This document shows, piece by piece, positions 1-8,735 of a DNA stretch of 64,000 bases. Position numbers and translations under genes: made by a program. Under the pieces are notes generated by a model. That model did no database searches. It had not been told where the DNA came from and saw only the letters and a program-made list of their open reading frames with translations. Position 1 is the first letter of the stretch; the number at the start of each line of letters is the position of its first letter. Source of the DNA: Pseudoalteromonas sp. 0303 (GTDB lineage Bacteria > Pseudomonadota > Gammaproteobacteria > Enterobacterales > Alteromonadaceae); the NCBI RefSeq assembly GCF_013349995.1, contig NZ_JABVXF010000005.1:62001-126000 (forward strand). The letters run 5' to 3'.

Positions 1-7
1 TTTTTAT

Positions 8-1228
8 TTAGTGGCTTAATGCACTGTGCTGCGCTAAAGCTTGTTCAGCAGGGTTACATAAGTAGTTATATAGCATGGCTAAAAACAGTAAACATGCGAA
101 ACCTGTTGCGAGATAAAAGCCGTAACGAATGTGGCCAAAGTAGTCACTGATCACACCCATTAATAATGGGCCTGCTGCCGCAGAAAGGGCAGTAAAAAAC
201 AAAATAACCCCAGCAACTGCACCGTGCTGTTGTACCGCAAAGCAAGAAATACCTTTTGAGTTTAAAGTTGGGTAGATCATCGACATGAATAGCCCAGATA
301 AAGGGAGTAAGAATACCGCCCAATCAACGCCGCCGAAGATTAAGCCTAAATAACACAGTGCAATTCCTAAGCTTAAATACAGCATCGCTGCTTGCCAACT
401 GAAGTGATTCAGCAGCCACACCGCTAAGAAACGACCAGCAGCGCGTAAAATGAAAAATAAGGTTAGTGCATAGGTTGCCAGTAATTGCCAAGGGCCGTTG
501 TAATCGCCAAGTAGAGTAGGCATCCACACATAAATAGCCACTTCGGTTGCAACATAAAGGGCAATCGCTAAAGAAAAGCCAAGTGCGTAAGGGTTTTTCA
601 TCATACTCATGGTGGTTGCAAGAGAGGCCGGTTTGGCGTGTTCTTCAAGCTTTTTAGGTTTTGGATAATCCGCACGCCAAGCAATTAAGGTTAAAATTAA
701 ACATAAAACCCCAGCAATAACGTAAAGGTAGGTCCAGCTTACCTTTTGGGTGATTAAAAAGCTGACAAGGGCAGGGCCTACAATGGCGCCAACACCAAAG
801 AAGCCTTCGACCAAATTCATGGTTTTTGTGTGTTCTAAATTGTTTTTAGAAATATCACCTAACAGCGCCAAAGCACCTGTTTTGAATAAACCAATAGCAA
901 GGCCAATACAGCTAAGTAACACTACAAATATGCTAAAACTACTGCTAACGGCGAACAGAAAACAACAAATGGTGAATATGCCGAGCCCCAGCATGATGGT
1001 TTGTTTGCGCCCAAAACTGTCGGCCAAAAAACCTAAAAACAGGCCACTAAAAGCAATAAGTGCCATAGGTGCATAATGGAAAGCACTGGCTTGGGTCATG
1101 CTTAAATTAAATTCTTCGATAAGCTCAGGAATGATCATACCAACCGCATCAGAGGTCATCGCAAACATAAAAAACATCATGTATGTCAGCCATCTAATGG
1201 TTTGCAAAGGATCGTGTGTTCTATTCAT
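8..1228 (-). CDS. MFS sugar transporter, probable sucrose permease
   Basis: A 406-residue major facilitator protein with about 12 hydrophobic segments. The loop after TM2 reads GFLADSFGRKQ, the MFS signature, and a long polar loop near residues 190-205 separates the two halves. It should sit in the inner membrane and take up a sugar by ion symport. It is divergent from sucrose phosphorylase, and a perfect 14-bp palindrome lies between them, so the substrate is most likely sucrose; this is inferred from context only. The ATG start is preceded by a purine-rich GGGG stretch. The stop is at the window edge but the gene is complete. Confidence 0.85.
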   Translation of the reverse strand: MNRTHDPLQTIRWLTYMMFFMFAMTSDAVGMIIPELIEEFNLSMTQASAFHYAPMALIAFSGLFLGFLADSFGRKQTIMLGLGIFTICCFLFAVSSSFSIFVVLLSCIGLAIGLFKTGALALLGDISKNNLEHTKTMNLVEGFFGVGAIVGPALVSFLITQKVSWTYLYVIAGVLCLILTLIAWRADYPKPKKLEEHAKPASLATTMSMMKNPYALGFSLAIALYVATEVAIYVWMPTLLGDYNGPWQLLATYALTLFFILRAAGRFLAVWLLNHFSWQAAMLYLSLGIALCYLGLIFGGVDWAVFLLPLSGLFMSMIYPTLNSKGISCFAVQQHGAVAGVILFFTALSAAAGPLLMGVISDYFGHIRYGFYLATGFACLLFLAMLYNYLCNPAEQALAQHSALSH

Positions 1229-1330
1229 TATTGTATCCCCACCGAAAGGTCTGCGCCTTTACTATGTATATTAGTGTATAAAAACTATAAAAACTGCTTG
1301 AATAATTTGCTGTCGTGGTTAAAGATATAT

Positions 1331-1344
1331 CTTAATCGATTAAG
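1331..1344. promoter_or_regulatory. Perfect 14-bp palindromic operator of the sucrose locus
   Basis: CTTAATCGATTAAG is a perfect palindrome centred on CG, as in LacI-family operators. It lies 23 bp upstream of the phosphorylase ATG and about 100 bp upstream of the permease start. A near copy precedes the adjacent lacI-type gene at 3876-3889. Inferred to be the binding site of that repressor. Confidence 0.7.
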
Positions 1345-1366
1345 TTTCAACTTGGTATTAACAATT

Positions 1367-2839
1367 ATGATCAACAATAAAGTGCAATTAATCACCTACG
1401 CAGACCGTATTACCGGTCAAGGTATTGATGAATTAAGTAATTTATTAAATGGCCCACTTAACAATGTGTTTGCAGGTGTACATTTGTTGCCATTTTATAA
1501 TCCGATTGATGGCAGTGATGCTGGCTTTGATCCTATTGATCATAGTGAAGTAGACTCGCGCCTTGGTAGCTGGGACGATATTAACGTGCTTGGTGCAAAC
1601 TATGACCTTATGGCTGATTTAATTGTTAACCATGTTTCAGCACAATCTTTCCAATTTAAAGATGTACTTGCGAAAGGCAAGCAATCTGAATTTTGGGATT
1701 TATTTTTAACTAAAGACGATGTATTCCCAAATGGCATGTCAGGGGCTGAGCAACAAGCGATTTACCGTCCGCGTCCGGGTAGCTGCTTTACACCTATTGC
1801 GTGTGGTGATGGCAAAACCTATGATTTTTGGACCACATTTACCGATAACCAAATTGATATTAATGTGAAATCAACGGCGGGTATCGAGTATTTAAATACG
1901 GTGCTTGGCAAATTTGCTGATAATAATGTCAACATTATTCGTTTAGATGCAGCAGGCTATGCGATTAAAGAAGCTGGCACAAATTGCTTTATGTTGGACG
2001 AAACGTTTGAGTATTTAAATAAGCTTTCGGCGCAAGCAAATGAAGCGGGTATGGAAACCATTGCTGAGATCCATAGCCATTTTCAAACTCAGGTTGAAGT
2101 CGCAAAGCGTGTAAATATGGTTTATGACTTTGCTTTACCACCACTTATTTTACACAGCTTGTTTAGCAATGATGCGCAAGCTTTACTGAATTGGCTAACC
2201 ATTTCGCCGCGTAACTGTTTAACGGTTCTCGATACCCATGATGGCATTGGCATCATTGACGCAGGCCCAATGGGTGATAAACCGGGTTTATTAAATGCAG
2301 CAGAAATTGATAACTTGGTTGAAACCATTCATGAAAAGAGTGAAGGGCAAAGCCGCCTAGCAACTGGTGCAGCAGCAAGTAATGTCGATTTATATCAAGT
2401 TAACTGCACATACTACAATGCCTTGGGTGCAGATGACTTTGATTACTTATTAGCGCGTGCAATACAGTTCTTCGCGCCAGGTATTCCACAAGTTTATTAT
2501 GGTGGCCTGTTCGCTTGTGAAAACGATATGGAATTATTGGCTCGCACCAATGTAGGTCGTGATATCAATCGCCCTTACTTAAATGCGCAAGACATTGATG
2601 CTGCGCTTGCTAAACCTGTGGTGAAAGGTTTAATCAAGCTGATTCAATTACGTAATGAGCATCCAGCATTTAACGGTGAGTTTATTGCGAAAGGTGAAGG
2701 CAGTGTGTGTCGTTTAAGCTGGCATGATGATACCAGCTCAATCGAGTTAAAAGTTGACTTCGCTAGCCGTGAAGTGATCATTGTCGATCACCGAGACGGC
2801 GAACAAAGCATTGTTGATTTGGCTGACTTTTTAGCTTAA
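1367..2839 (+). CDS. sucP: Sucrose phosphorylase (GH13_18)
   Basis: A 490-residue cytoplasmic enzyme that phosphorolyses sucrose to glucose 1-phosphate and fructose. The catalytic residues of the subfamily are in place: nucleophile Asp194 in RLDAAGY, acid/base Glu234 in ETIAEIHSH, and transition-state Asp292 in LDTHDGIG. Motifs YRPRPGSCFTP, ATGAAASN and APGIPQVYYGG match what I recall of the Bifidobacterium enzyme, with near-identical spacing. The open frame runs 55 codons further upstream from a TTG, but the family's N-terminus MINNKVQLITYADRI fixes the ATG at 1367. Its 3' end overlaps the convergent lacI gene by 4 bp. The close subfamily members acting on glucosylglycerol or glucosylglycerate are less likely given the match. 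Confidence 0.93.
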   Translation: MINNKVQLITYADRITGQGIDELSNLLNGPLNNVFAGVHLLPFYNPIDGSDAGFDPIDHSEVDSRLGSWDDINVLGANYDLMADLIVNHVSAQSFQFKDVLAKGKQSEFWDLFLTKDDVFPNGMSGAEQQAIYRPRPGSCFTPIACGDGKTYDFWTTFTDNQIDINVKSTAGIEYLNTVLGKFADNNVNIIRLDAAGYAIKEAGTNCFMLDETFEYLNKLSAQANEAGMETIAEIHSHFQTQVEVAKRVNMVYDFALPPLILHSLFSNDAQALLNWLTISPRNCLTVLDTHDGIGIIDAGPMGDKPGLLNAAEIDNLVETIHEKSEGQSRLATGAAASNVDLYQVNCTYYNALGADDFDYLLARAIQFFAPGIPQVYYGGLFACENDMELLARTNVGRDINRPYLNAQDIDAALAKPVVKGLIKLIQLRNEHPAFNGEFIAKGEGSVCRLSWHDDTSSIELKVDFASREVIIVDHRDGEQSIVDLADFLA

Positions 2840-3867
2840 CTACTTTGACCCAATTGCAGTTGATAGTCGATTTCGGCTGTTTGCTGCTCTTTCGATAGAA
2901 ACAAGGTCGCAGCAATGCGGCCTTTTTCTTCGCTATTTTGATGGACCGTTGTGAGTTTTGGCACAAATCGTTGGCCTTCATTTATGCCATCAAAACCAAC
3001 AATTCTGACATCTTCAGGAATCGATAATCCCATTTTTAATGCTTCGCGCATGGCGGCAAGGGCAATTAAATCACTCATACACAACAACACGTTTGGTCTT
3101 GGTGTGCTGCTAAGCGCTTCTTTGGCGGCTATGCTTGCAAAGCGTTCACTGCTTTCTGGAATATTCCATGTTCTATCTTCACCCAGGGTGATGCCAGCAT
3201 CGCTGATTGCTTGATGATAACCGCGCAGTCGTTGATGAGCAATCGACTGACCGGCTTCAAACTCATGATGTTCGTATACTCGGCATAATACGTCGTTATC
3301 GAGTAAGCGCAGGCCTAAAATAGCAACCCGATCATCATTTTTTTGTAGTGCATGTTTGGCAATATCGAAACTGGCTTGTTGGTTATTTACGTTTACAGAG
3401 GCATCACGACCGATGTTAAAATCAACCGTGACAACATGCTTGGCAACCTGTTTTAACTGTTCAACAAGTTGTTTATTACGAGGGCGACCATAACAAATAA
3501 AGCCATCAACAAAATCGACTACGCTATTTAGGTTATCGTTGTTACCTGAAAATAATAAAAGATTAATGCCATTTTTTTCGAGCACCGCCGATACACCGCG
3601 CATAAAGCTGCTAGCAACCGGATCTGATACCATATATTCAACGCTGTCTGGCAATACTAAAGCAACAATATTAAAGGTGCCTCGGCGTAATGATTGCGCC
3701 GCCTTGTTTGGGCCAAAATAGCCGAGCTTTTTACAGGCCGCCAAAATTTCTTCGCGGCGTGCTTTCGATAATTGATCAGGGCGGTTAAACGCATTTGATA
3801 CGGTGGCATTTGAAACGCCTAACTCTTGGGCAATACTTTTCAGCGTCCAACTTTTTGGCTTTGTCAT
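2836..3867 (-). CDS. LacI-family repressor of the sucrose locus
   Basis: 343 residues with an N-terminal LacI helix-turn-helix (TLKSIAQELGVSNATVSNAFN) and a periplasmic-binding-protein-like effector domain ending in VRIVGFDGINEG and LTTVHQ. It is convergent with sucrose phosphorylase and overlaps its stop by 4 bp. Two copies of a TTAATCGATT-centred palindrome occur in the window, one before the phosphorylase/permease pair and one just before this gene, so it probably represses both and itself. The effector is unknown; fructose, sucrose or a phosphorylated sugar are candidates. Confidence 0.85.
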   Translation of the reverse strand: MTKPKSWTLKSIAQELGVSNATVSNAFNRPDQLSKARREEILAACKKLGYFGPNKAAQSLRRGTFNIVALVLPDSVEYMVSDPVASSFMRGVSAVLEKNGINLLLFSGNNDNLNSVVDFVDGFICYGRPRNKQLVEQLKQVAKHVVTVDFNIGRDASVNVNNQQASFDIAKHALQKNDDRVAILGLRLLDNDVLCRVYEHHEFEAGQSIAHQRLRGYHQAISDAGITLGEDRTWNIPESSERFASIAAKEALSSTPRPNVLLCMSDLIALAAMREALKMGLSIPEDVRIVGFDGINEGQRFVPKLTTVHQNSEEKGRIAATLFLSKEQQTAEIDYQLQLGQSS

Positions 3868-3875
3868 TGTAGGTT

Positions 3876-3889
3876 CTTAATCGATTTAC
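3876..3889. promoter_or_regulatory. Second LacI-type operator, before the repressor gene
   Basis: CTTAATCGATTTAC shares the first 11 bases with the perfect palindrome at 1331-1344 and keeps the AATCGATT core. It ends 9 bp upstream of the repressor ATG on the minus strand, a position suited to autoregulation. Confidence 0.6.
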
Positions 3890-3996
3890 TTAATGGTAAA
3901 TTACCATATAAAGAGTCGAAAAAAAGTGTTTTTAGTCATAAAAATAGGCGTACCATAAAAGAATGAGTACGAGTGTGAGAAAAAGGCGAATAGCGA

Positions 3997-4668
3997 GTGA
4001 TTTCTAAGTTACCAAAATGGGTTGAGATTGGCGCATTTATTTTAGCGCTGGTGGCTGGGTGTGTGAATGCAGTTGGTTTACTAAGCTTTGAGCATCAAGC
4101 TGTATCGCATTTATCAGGAACTGCAACCTTGCTTGGCGCAGATCTTATACATGGCAATAGCCTTGATGCTTTGCATTTATTAGGCGTATTACTGTCATTT
4201 TTAGTTGGGTCTGGTATTGCTGGCTTTTTACTGCATAGTTCAGCACTTAAACTAGGTCGTCATTACGACACGGCATTATTGATTGAAGCAGGGCTTTTAC
4301 TGGGCGCACTTTGGTTATTGTTTAATGGCTCGGGTTACGGGCACTTTTTGGCCTCTGCGGCATGTGGTTTACAAAACGCCTTAGCAACAACTTACAGTGG
4401 TGCAATTGTTCGTACCACCCATGTAACGGGTATCTTTACTGATTTAGGTATTATGTTTGGTCGGGTTTTACGTGGCGAGGCGCTTGATAAACGTAAGGCT
4501 AAACTGTTCGGCCTAATCATTTTAGGGTTTATTCTTGGCGGCTTAGCAGGGGCATGGTTATTTGCAAAAATGAGCTTTGCGGCGCTTTATGTGCCTAGTG
4601 CTATTTGTATTTTACTTGCCTTGACCTATCGTGTTTATTCTCATCGCAATCCAGAACTTAATGGTTAG
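3997..4668 (+). CDS. DUF1275 (YoaK-type) inner-membrane protein
   Basis: A 223-residue protein with six predicted membrane segments. The family motifs are visible: an N-terminal GCVNAVGLLSFEHQAVSHLSG followed by ALATTYSGAIVRTTHVTGIFTDLG in the second half. DUF1275/YoaK proteins are of uncertain function, and some annotations suggest transport. The GTG at 3997 has AAAAGGCGA upstream and is the only reasonable start. The last 11 bases overlap the end of the convergent AraC gene. Confidence 0.8.
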   Translation: MISKLPKWVEIGAFILALVAGCVNAVGLLSFEHQAVSHLSGTATLLGADLIHGNSLDALHLLGVLLSFLVGSGIAGFLLHSSALKLGRHYDTALLIEAGLLLGALWLLFNGSGYGHFLASAACGLQNALATTYSGAIVRTTHVTGIFTDLGIMFGRVLRGEALDKRKAKLFGLIILGFILGGLAGAWLFAKMSFAALYVPSAICILLALTYRVYSHRNPELNG

Positions 4669-5566
4669 CGATACTTTTAGGTGTTGCGCCAAAGGCTTGT
4701 TTAAACACACGGCTAAAATGGCTTGGGTTATTAAAGCCTAATTGGTAACAAACTTGGCTAATCGCCTCCCCTTTTTCGAGCAGTTTATACGCTTTTTGTA
4801 AGCGTAATTGTTGTTGCCAAAGAGCGGGCGTAACACCAAAGGCTAACTTAAATTGCTGATAAAATTTACTGCGGCTCATACAGGCTATCTTACATAACAC
4901 ATCAATATCAATATTCTCAGCAAGATGCTGTTCTATATAGCTTACTACATGGCTTAATGGGGTTGCGAGCTTGCCTTGCTTACAACTTGCTATCATTAAG
5001 TCTCGACTTTGCTGCTGTAACAGACGGGTTATGAGTTCATTAAGTGATAAATCAATTAAGTAATCGCGGTGTTGCTCATTTTCGCTAAATAGAGTGATCA
5101 TTCGCTCCAGCAGTTGTTGAGTTTGCGGATTATGCTGGGCGTGCACTAACTTGGCTTGATATTGGAAAAAGTCATCCTGGGTAATTTGCTGGTTAAAATT
5201 AAGAGCATCAACTACTTGGCTTATTTTATCGGTACTGATTTCAATCGCTAAACAGGTTGTTGGCTGATTGAGAGATGCATTGGGAAAATCGATTAGCACC
5301 CCTTGCTCTGGGGCAAGTACAAATGACTGGTTTGGTAAAAACTCTTCATGATAATCACTGTCGGCGACATGCATGATTTTTTTACCGCTGATCATGCCGC
5401 AAAATAATAATTCAGTGGAATGTAACGCCACTTTTTGGGCATCTAAATAGGTGTCGTAAATACTTAATTCGGCATGTTCGCCCGCAAAACTGACTTTATT
5501 TTCAATAAGCACATCAATACGTTGTCGTTTTTTATCTAAACTTCTATTGCTAACTGATGTGTTCAT
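4658..5566 (-). CDS. AraC-family transcriptional regulator
   Basis: 302 residues with an N-terminal AraC-type sensing domain and a C-terminal double helix-turn-helix (residues about 205-300), recognisable by SRSKFYQQFKLAFGVTPALW and the final GFNNPSHFSRVFKQAFGATPKS. It is divergent from the AldB-like aldehyde dehydrogenase with 177 bp between the starts. Regulators of this build often sit beside aldB/exaC genes, so it is probably the activator of that gene. The ATG has a GAGG ribosome-binding site. Confidence 0.85.
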   Translation of the reverse strand: MNTSVSNRSLDKKRQRIDVLIENKVSFAGEHAELSIYDTYLDAQKVALHSTELLFCGMISGKKIMHVADSDYHEEFLPNQSFVLAPEQGVLIDFPNASLNQPTTCLAIEISTDKISQVVDALNFNQQITQDDFFQYQAKLVHAQHNPQTQQLLERMITLFSENEQHRDYLIDLSLNELITRLLQQQSRDLMIASCKQGKLATPLSHVVSYIEQHLAENIDIDVLCKIACMSRSKFYQQFKLAFGVTPALWQQQLRLQKAYKLLEKGEAISQVCYQLGFNNPSHFSRVFKQAFGATPKSIANH

Positions 5567-5743
5567 TGTTGCCTCGCTGTCGTCCTAAATTCTGGACAAA
5601 TAGTCAAAAAGTCTGGACTAGGAATCAAGTGTGTTTTCAGTAACTGAGCTAACTTCAATTGTTAGCGGTTCATTAAACAATAACCTACCGCATGATTTAG
5701 TCAATGCTAAATAAAACACAACAATTTGAAGAGAGAACACATT

Positions 5744-7264
5744 ATGATTTATGCAAATCCAGGTAGTGAAGGCGCAAAAGTTAACTTTAAAGCGCAGTAT
5801 GAGAATTATATTGGTGGCCAATGGGTTGCCCCTGTAAAAGGAGAATACTTTGAAAACATCAGCCCAGTAAACGGTAAAGTGTTTTGTAAAGTACCTCGTT
5901 CATCAAAAGAAGATATCGAACTGGCACTTGATAAAGCCCACGATGCAAAAGCGGCATGGGGAACAACGTCGGTCACCGAGCGTAGCAATATCTTATTAAA
6001 AATTGCCGATCGTATTGAACAAAACCTAGAAATGCTGGCAGTGGCCGAAACCTGGGATAACGGTAAAGCAATTCGTGAAACACTTGCGGCAGATGTGCCA
6101 CTCGCGGCTGATCACTTTCGCTATTTCGCAGGTTGTGTGCGCGCGCAAGAAGGTTCAATCGGTGAGATAGACGAAACCACGGTGGCCTATCATTTTCATG
6201 AGCCACTAGGTGTAGTAGGGCAAATTATTCCTTGGAACTTTCCATTGTTGATGGCTGCATGGAAACTTGCACCAGCCCTTGCTGCGGGTAACTGTATTGT
6301 TTTAAAACCAGCTGAACAAACGCCAGCATCAATATTAGTGCTACTTGAAGTGATTGGTGACTTATTGCCTGCAGGTGTTCTAAATGTGGTAAACGGCTAC
6401 GGTAAAGAAGCGGGTGAAGCGCTGGCAACCAGTACTCGAATTGCGAAGATTGCCTTTACAGGTTCAACGCCAGTGGGTTCACATATCTTAAAATGCGCTG
6501 CTGATAATATTATTCCTTCGACGGTTGAGCTAGGTGGTAAATCGCCAAATATCTTCTTTAACGATGTAATGGAAAAAGACGATGAGTTTTTGAGTAAGGC
6601 GATTGAAGGGGCTGTACTTGCGTACTTTAACCAAGGTGAAGTGTGTACGTGCCCATCGCGTTTATTTATTCAAGAAGATATTTACGAGCAATTTATTGAG
6701 CGTGTTCTTGCCCGAACGCTACAAATTAAACGGGGTAATCCACTTGATACCGAAACCATGGTGGGTGCTCAAGCATCACAAGCTCAGTTTGATAAGATCC
6801 TAAGTTACATCGAAATTGGTAAACAAGAAGGGGCCGAAGTGCTTGCAGGCGGCGAAGTCGAACAACTGTCTGATGAGTTTAACGGCGGTTACTACATTCA
6901 ACCAACACTGTTAAAAGGCACTAACGACATGCGTGTGTTCCAAGAAGAGATTTTTGGCCCGGTTATTTCAATGTCGACTTTTAAAGATGAAGACGAAGCG
7001 TTAGCCCTTGCTAATAGCTCTGAGTTTGGCTTAGGAGCAGGTGTGTGGAGTCGAAATATGAACCGTGCTTATCACTTTGGTCGTAAGATTGAAGCGGGTC
7101 GTGTTTGGACCAACTGCTATCATATGTACCCAGCACACGCAGCGTTTGGCGGCTATAAAAAGTCAGGCATAGGCCGCGAAACACATAAACTCGCCCTTGA
7201 TCATTACCAACAAACTAAAAACCTATTAGTAAGTTACAGTGAGAATCCACTGGGCTTCTTTTAA
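5744..7264 (+). CDS. aldB: NAD(P)-dependent aldehyde dehydrogenase, AldB/ExaC type
   Basis: 506 residues of the ALDH superfamily. The catalytic Cys301 lies in [12 protein letters not shown], the general base Glu262 in ELGGKSPN, and the NAD-binding loop in FTGSTPVGS. The [10 protein letters not shown] form and the C-terminal [23 protein letters not shown] (residues about 480-500) are typical of AldB/ExaC enzymes, which oxidise acetaldehyde and similar small aldehydes. The ATG at 5744 is chosen because GAGAG sits 8 bp upstream; an in-frame TTG at 5726 has none. The gene is monocistronic, with a strong terminator 32 bp after its stop, and is probably controlled by the divergent AraC protein. Confidence 0.9.
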   Translation: MIYANPGSEGAKVNFKAQYENYIGGQWVAPVKGEYFENISPVNGKVFCKVPRSSKEDIELALDKAHDAKAAWGTTSVTERSNILLKIADRIEQNLEMLAVAETWDNGKAIRETLAADVPLAADHFRYFAGCVRAQEGSIGEIDETTVAYHFHEPLGVVGQIIPWNFPLLMAAWKLAPALAAGNCIVLKPAEQTPASILVLLEVIGDLLPAGVLNVVNGYGKEAGEALATSTRIAKIAFTGSTPVGSHILKCAADNIIPSTVELGGKSPNIFFNDVMEKDDEFLSKAIEGAVLAYFNQGEVCTCPSRLFIQEDIYEQFIERVLARTLQIKRGNPLDTETMVGAQASQAQFDKILSYIEIGKQEGAEVLAGGEVEQLSDEFNGGYYIQPTLLKGTNDMRVFQEEIFGPVISMSTFKDEDEALALANSSEFGLGAGVWSRNMNRAYHFGRKIEAGRVWTNCYHMYPAHAAFGGYKKSGIGRETHKLALDHYQQTKNLLVSYSENPLGFF

Positions 7265-7296
7265 AAGCAATTTCTTATTGTTGTCGAAACTACCCA

Positions 7297-7320
7297 AACG
7301 CCACATCTAGTGGCGTTTTT
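7297..7320 (+). terminator. Rho-independent terminator of aldB
   Basis: Perfect 8-bp stem AACGCCAC / GTGGCGTT with a 5-base loop, followed by a T-rich run. It lies 32 bp after the aldB stop and immediately before the tandem hairpin array. Confidence 0.85.
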
Positions 7321-7335
7321 ATTTTATAGCGGGCA

Positions 7336-7697
7336 TAAAAAAGCCCGGCGAACACACAAGCCAGGCTTTTCGACAACAATTTGGTTGAGTCACCGCGCGT
7401 GCAGTGACTCGGAATAAAAAAGCTTAGAGAACACACAAACTAAGCTTTTGACAACAATTTGGTTGAGTCACCGCGTTTGCAGTAACTCGGAATAAAAAAG
7501 CTTAGAGAACACACAAACTAAGCTTTTGACAACAATTTGGTTGAGCCACCGCAAGTGCAATGACTCGGAATAAAAAAGCTTAGAGAACACACAAGCTAAG
7601 CTTTTGACAACAATTTGGTTGAGTTACCGCGTGTGCAGTAACTCGGTATATAAAAAGCCCAGAGAACACACAAGCTAGACTTTTTGTGACAACAATT
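7336..7697. repeat. Tandem array of about 78-bp units, each with two different hairpins
   Basis: Five copies of hairpin A (arms at 7339-7349/7360-7370, 7418-7427/7440-7449, 7496-7505/7518-7527, 7574-7583/7596-7605 and 7652-7662/7675-7685) alternate with four copies of hairpin B (7387-7393/7404-7410, 7465-7471/7482-7488, 7543-7549/7560-7566, 7621-7627/7638-7644). The period, measured at the conserved loop, is 79, 78, 78, 79 bp. Hairpin A has the form AAAAGCTTAG...CTAAGCTTTT with invariant loop GAACACACAA. The A-B linker contains ACAACAATTTGGTT and is also conserved. Stem changes are partly paired: A uses CTTAG/CTAAG in copies 2-4 but a GCC-type stem in copy 1, and B pairs GTCAC/GTGAC in copy 1 but GTTAC/GTAAC in copy 4. 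No open reading frame explains it. Confidence 0.9.
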
Positions 7698-8162
7698 CGG
7701 TTAGCGCAAACACTCTCAATGGTGTGAAGCTGTTTAGCTTAAAAGCGCTGATGGGTTAACTTTAGAGTAATCCTTCTAAACCGACAAACGATTAAAATAA
7801 ACCTGATAGATGAATTTTTTTAATCTATTAGCATGTGAAGTGCTTTTTATTGCCACAACAATGCCTTAGTGATTAAATAGGGTGCTTTTTAAACATAATA
7901 ACTATTTAAAATGGATTTTTATGAAACGCTTGACGCTTTACTTATCACTCATCACTCATCTTTACAGCTCTGAACTTGTCAAAAAACGCCAGTCAGTTTA
8001 CTAGACCTGTTTATGTGGTTGTGCCAGGATAGTGTGCCAGTGCTTGTATAGCCGAGTTGTAATTAAGTAGTATCTTTAGCAAAGAGTTTGGTAGACCCCT
8101 GAGGGGAGTTGAAGTGTTGGCCTTGCGTGAAGAAGAGCAACACCTTTTTAAATTAAATTGTA
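7698..8162. other. Non-coding stretch after the hairpin array
   Basis: About 460 bp of AT-rich DNA between the array and the next gene. A 27-codon frame begins with ATG at 7921 but has no ribosome-binding site or recognisable product, so I do not call it. No convincing terminator or operator is visible. Confidence 0.5.
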
Positions 8163-8624
8163 TTAACAAGCTAATTCTGTAGCAGGCTCTTCTGTTAACC
8201 AGTTTAGAGCCGCTGTTTTTGACTTAAATACACTCATTACCATGCCAGCTCGTTTATACAAATTGCAGTAGGTATCACTCAACAAGCTACCGCCTTCAAG
8301 CCCTTCTTTTATGACTAAGGCTGTTTTGGCCGGCGCAATACCTTTACGTCGAAGCTCAGAAAAATACACCATTAGTTTTTCAAGTGCTCCTGGTGTTGCC
8401 ATGCATGAGTTTTCAAACTCAACCAACTCAAACCACTGACCATAATCAGTGCTGAGCTTGTTGATGTAATCTTTTTGCATAAAAGAGTGTGCGTCAATAA
8501 TCTCTTCGTTGAAAGGACCCGTAGCAGTAGTTAAAAGCACATGTTCACGTTGATAAAACTCGACAAGCCCATGGGGTTTAAAGTCTTTGAATGGATAATG
8601 GTTGGTTGATACTTTTTTATGCAT
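8163..8624 (-). CDS. Hypothetical cytoplasmic protein, possibly STAS/SpoIIAA-like
   Basis: 153 residues with no signal peptide or membrane segment. I do not recognise it with certainty. The C-terminal pattern, a helix (LLSDTYCNLYKRAGM) then a strand (VMSVFKSK) then AALNWL, resembles the end of SpoIIAA-like STAS/SEC14 proteins, where an alpha-beta unit closes with a WL helix. It stands alone, minus strand, about 110 bp downstream of an outer-membrane protein gene of the same orientation. Function unknown. Confidence 0.65.
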   Translation of the reverse strand: MHKKVSTNHYPFKDFKPHGLVEFYQREHVLLTTATGPFNEEIIDAHSFMQKDYINKLSTDYGQWFELVEFENSCMATPGALEKLMVYFSELRRKGIAPAKTALVIKEGLEGGSLLSDTYCNLYKRAGMVMSVFKSKTAALNWLTEEPATELAC

Positions 8625-8735
8625 CCGTTCAATCCTTGAATATTTATTTAGCTATTGATAATAGCAATGAAATAAATTAATTCAACCTTTAGGTTTAACT
8701 GATTGTTAAGATGCTGACAAAAGTATTAGCTTCGA

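Noticed and set aside
1367..2839. Glucosylglycerol or glucosylglycerate phosphorylase instead of sucrose phosphorylase
   Set aside because: Active-site loops (RPRPGSCFTP, LDTHDGIG, ATGAAASN) and the length follow the classical sucrose enzyme, and a LacI and permease sit beside it. A substrate test would settle it.
7336..7697. The 78-bp array as a CRISPR
   Set aside because: A CRISPR has identical short repeats and unique spacers. Here the whole unit is conserved, with two hairpins per unit, and no cas gene is nearby.
7921..8004. A 27-codon frame starting at ATG 7921
   Set aside because: No ribosome-binding site, no similarity I can see and no neighbour that would explain it.
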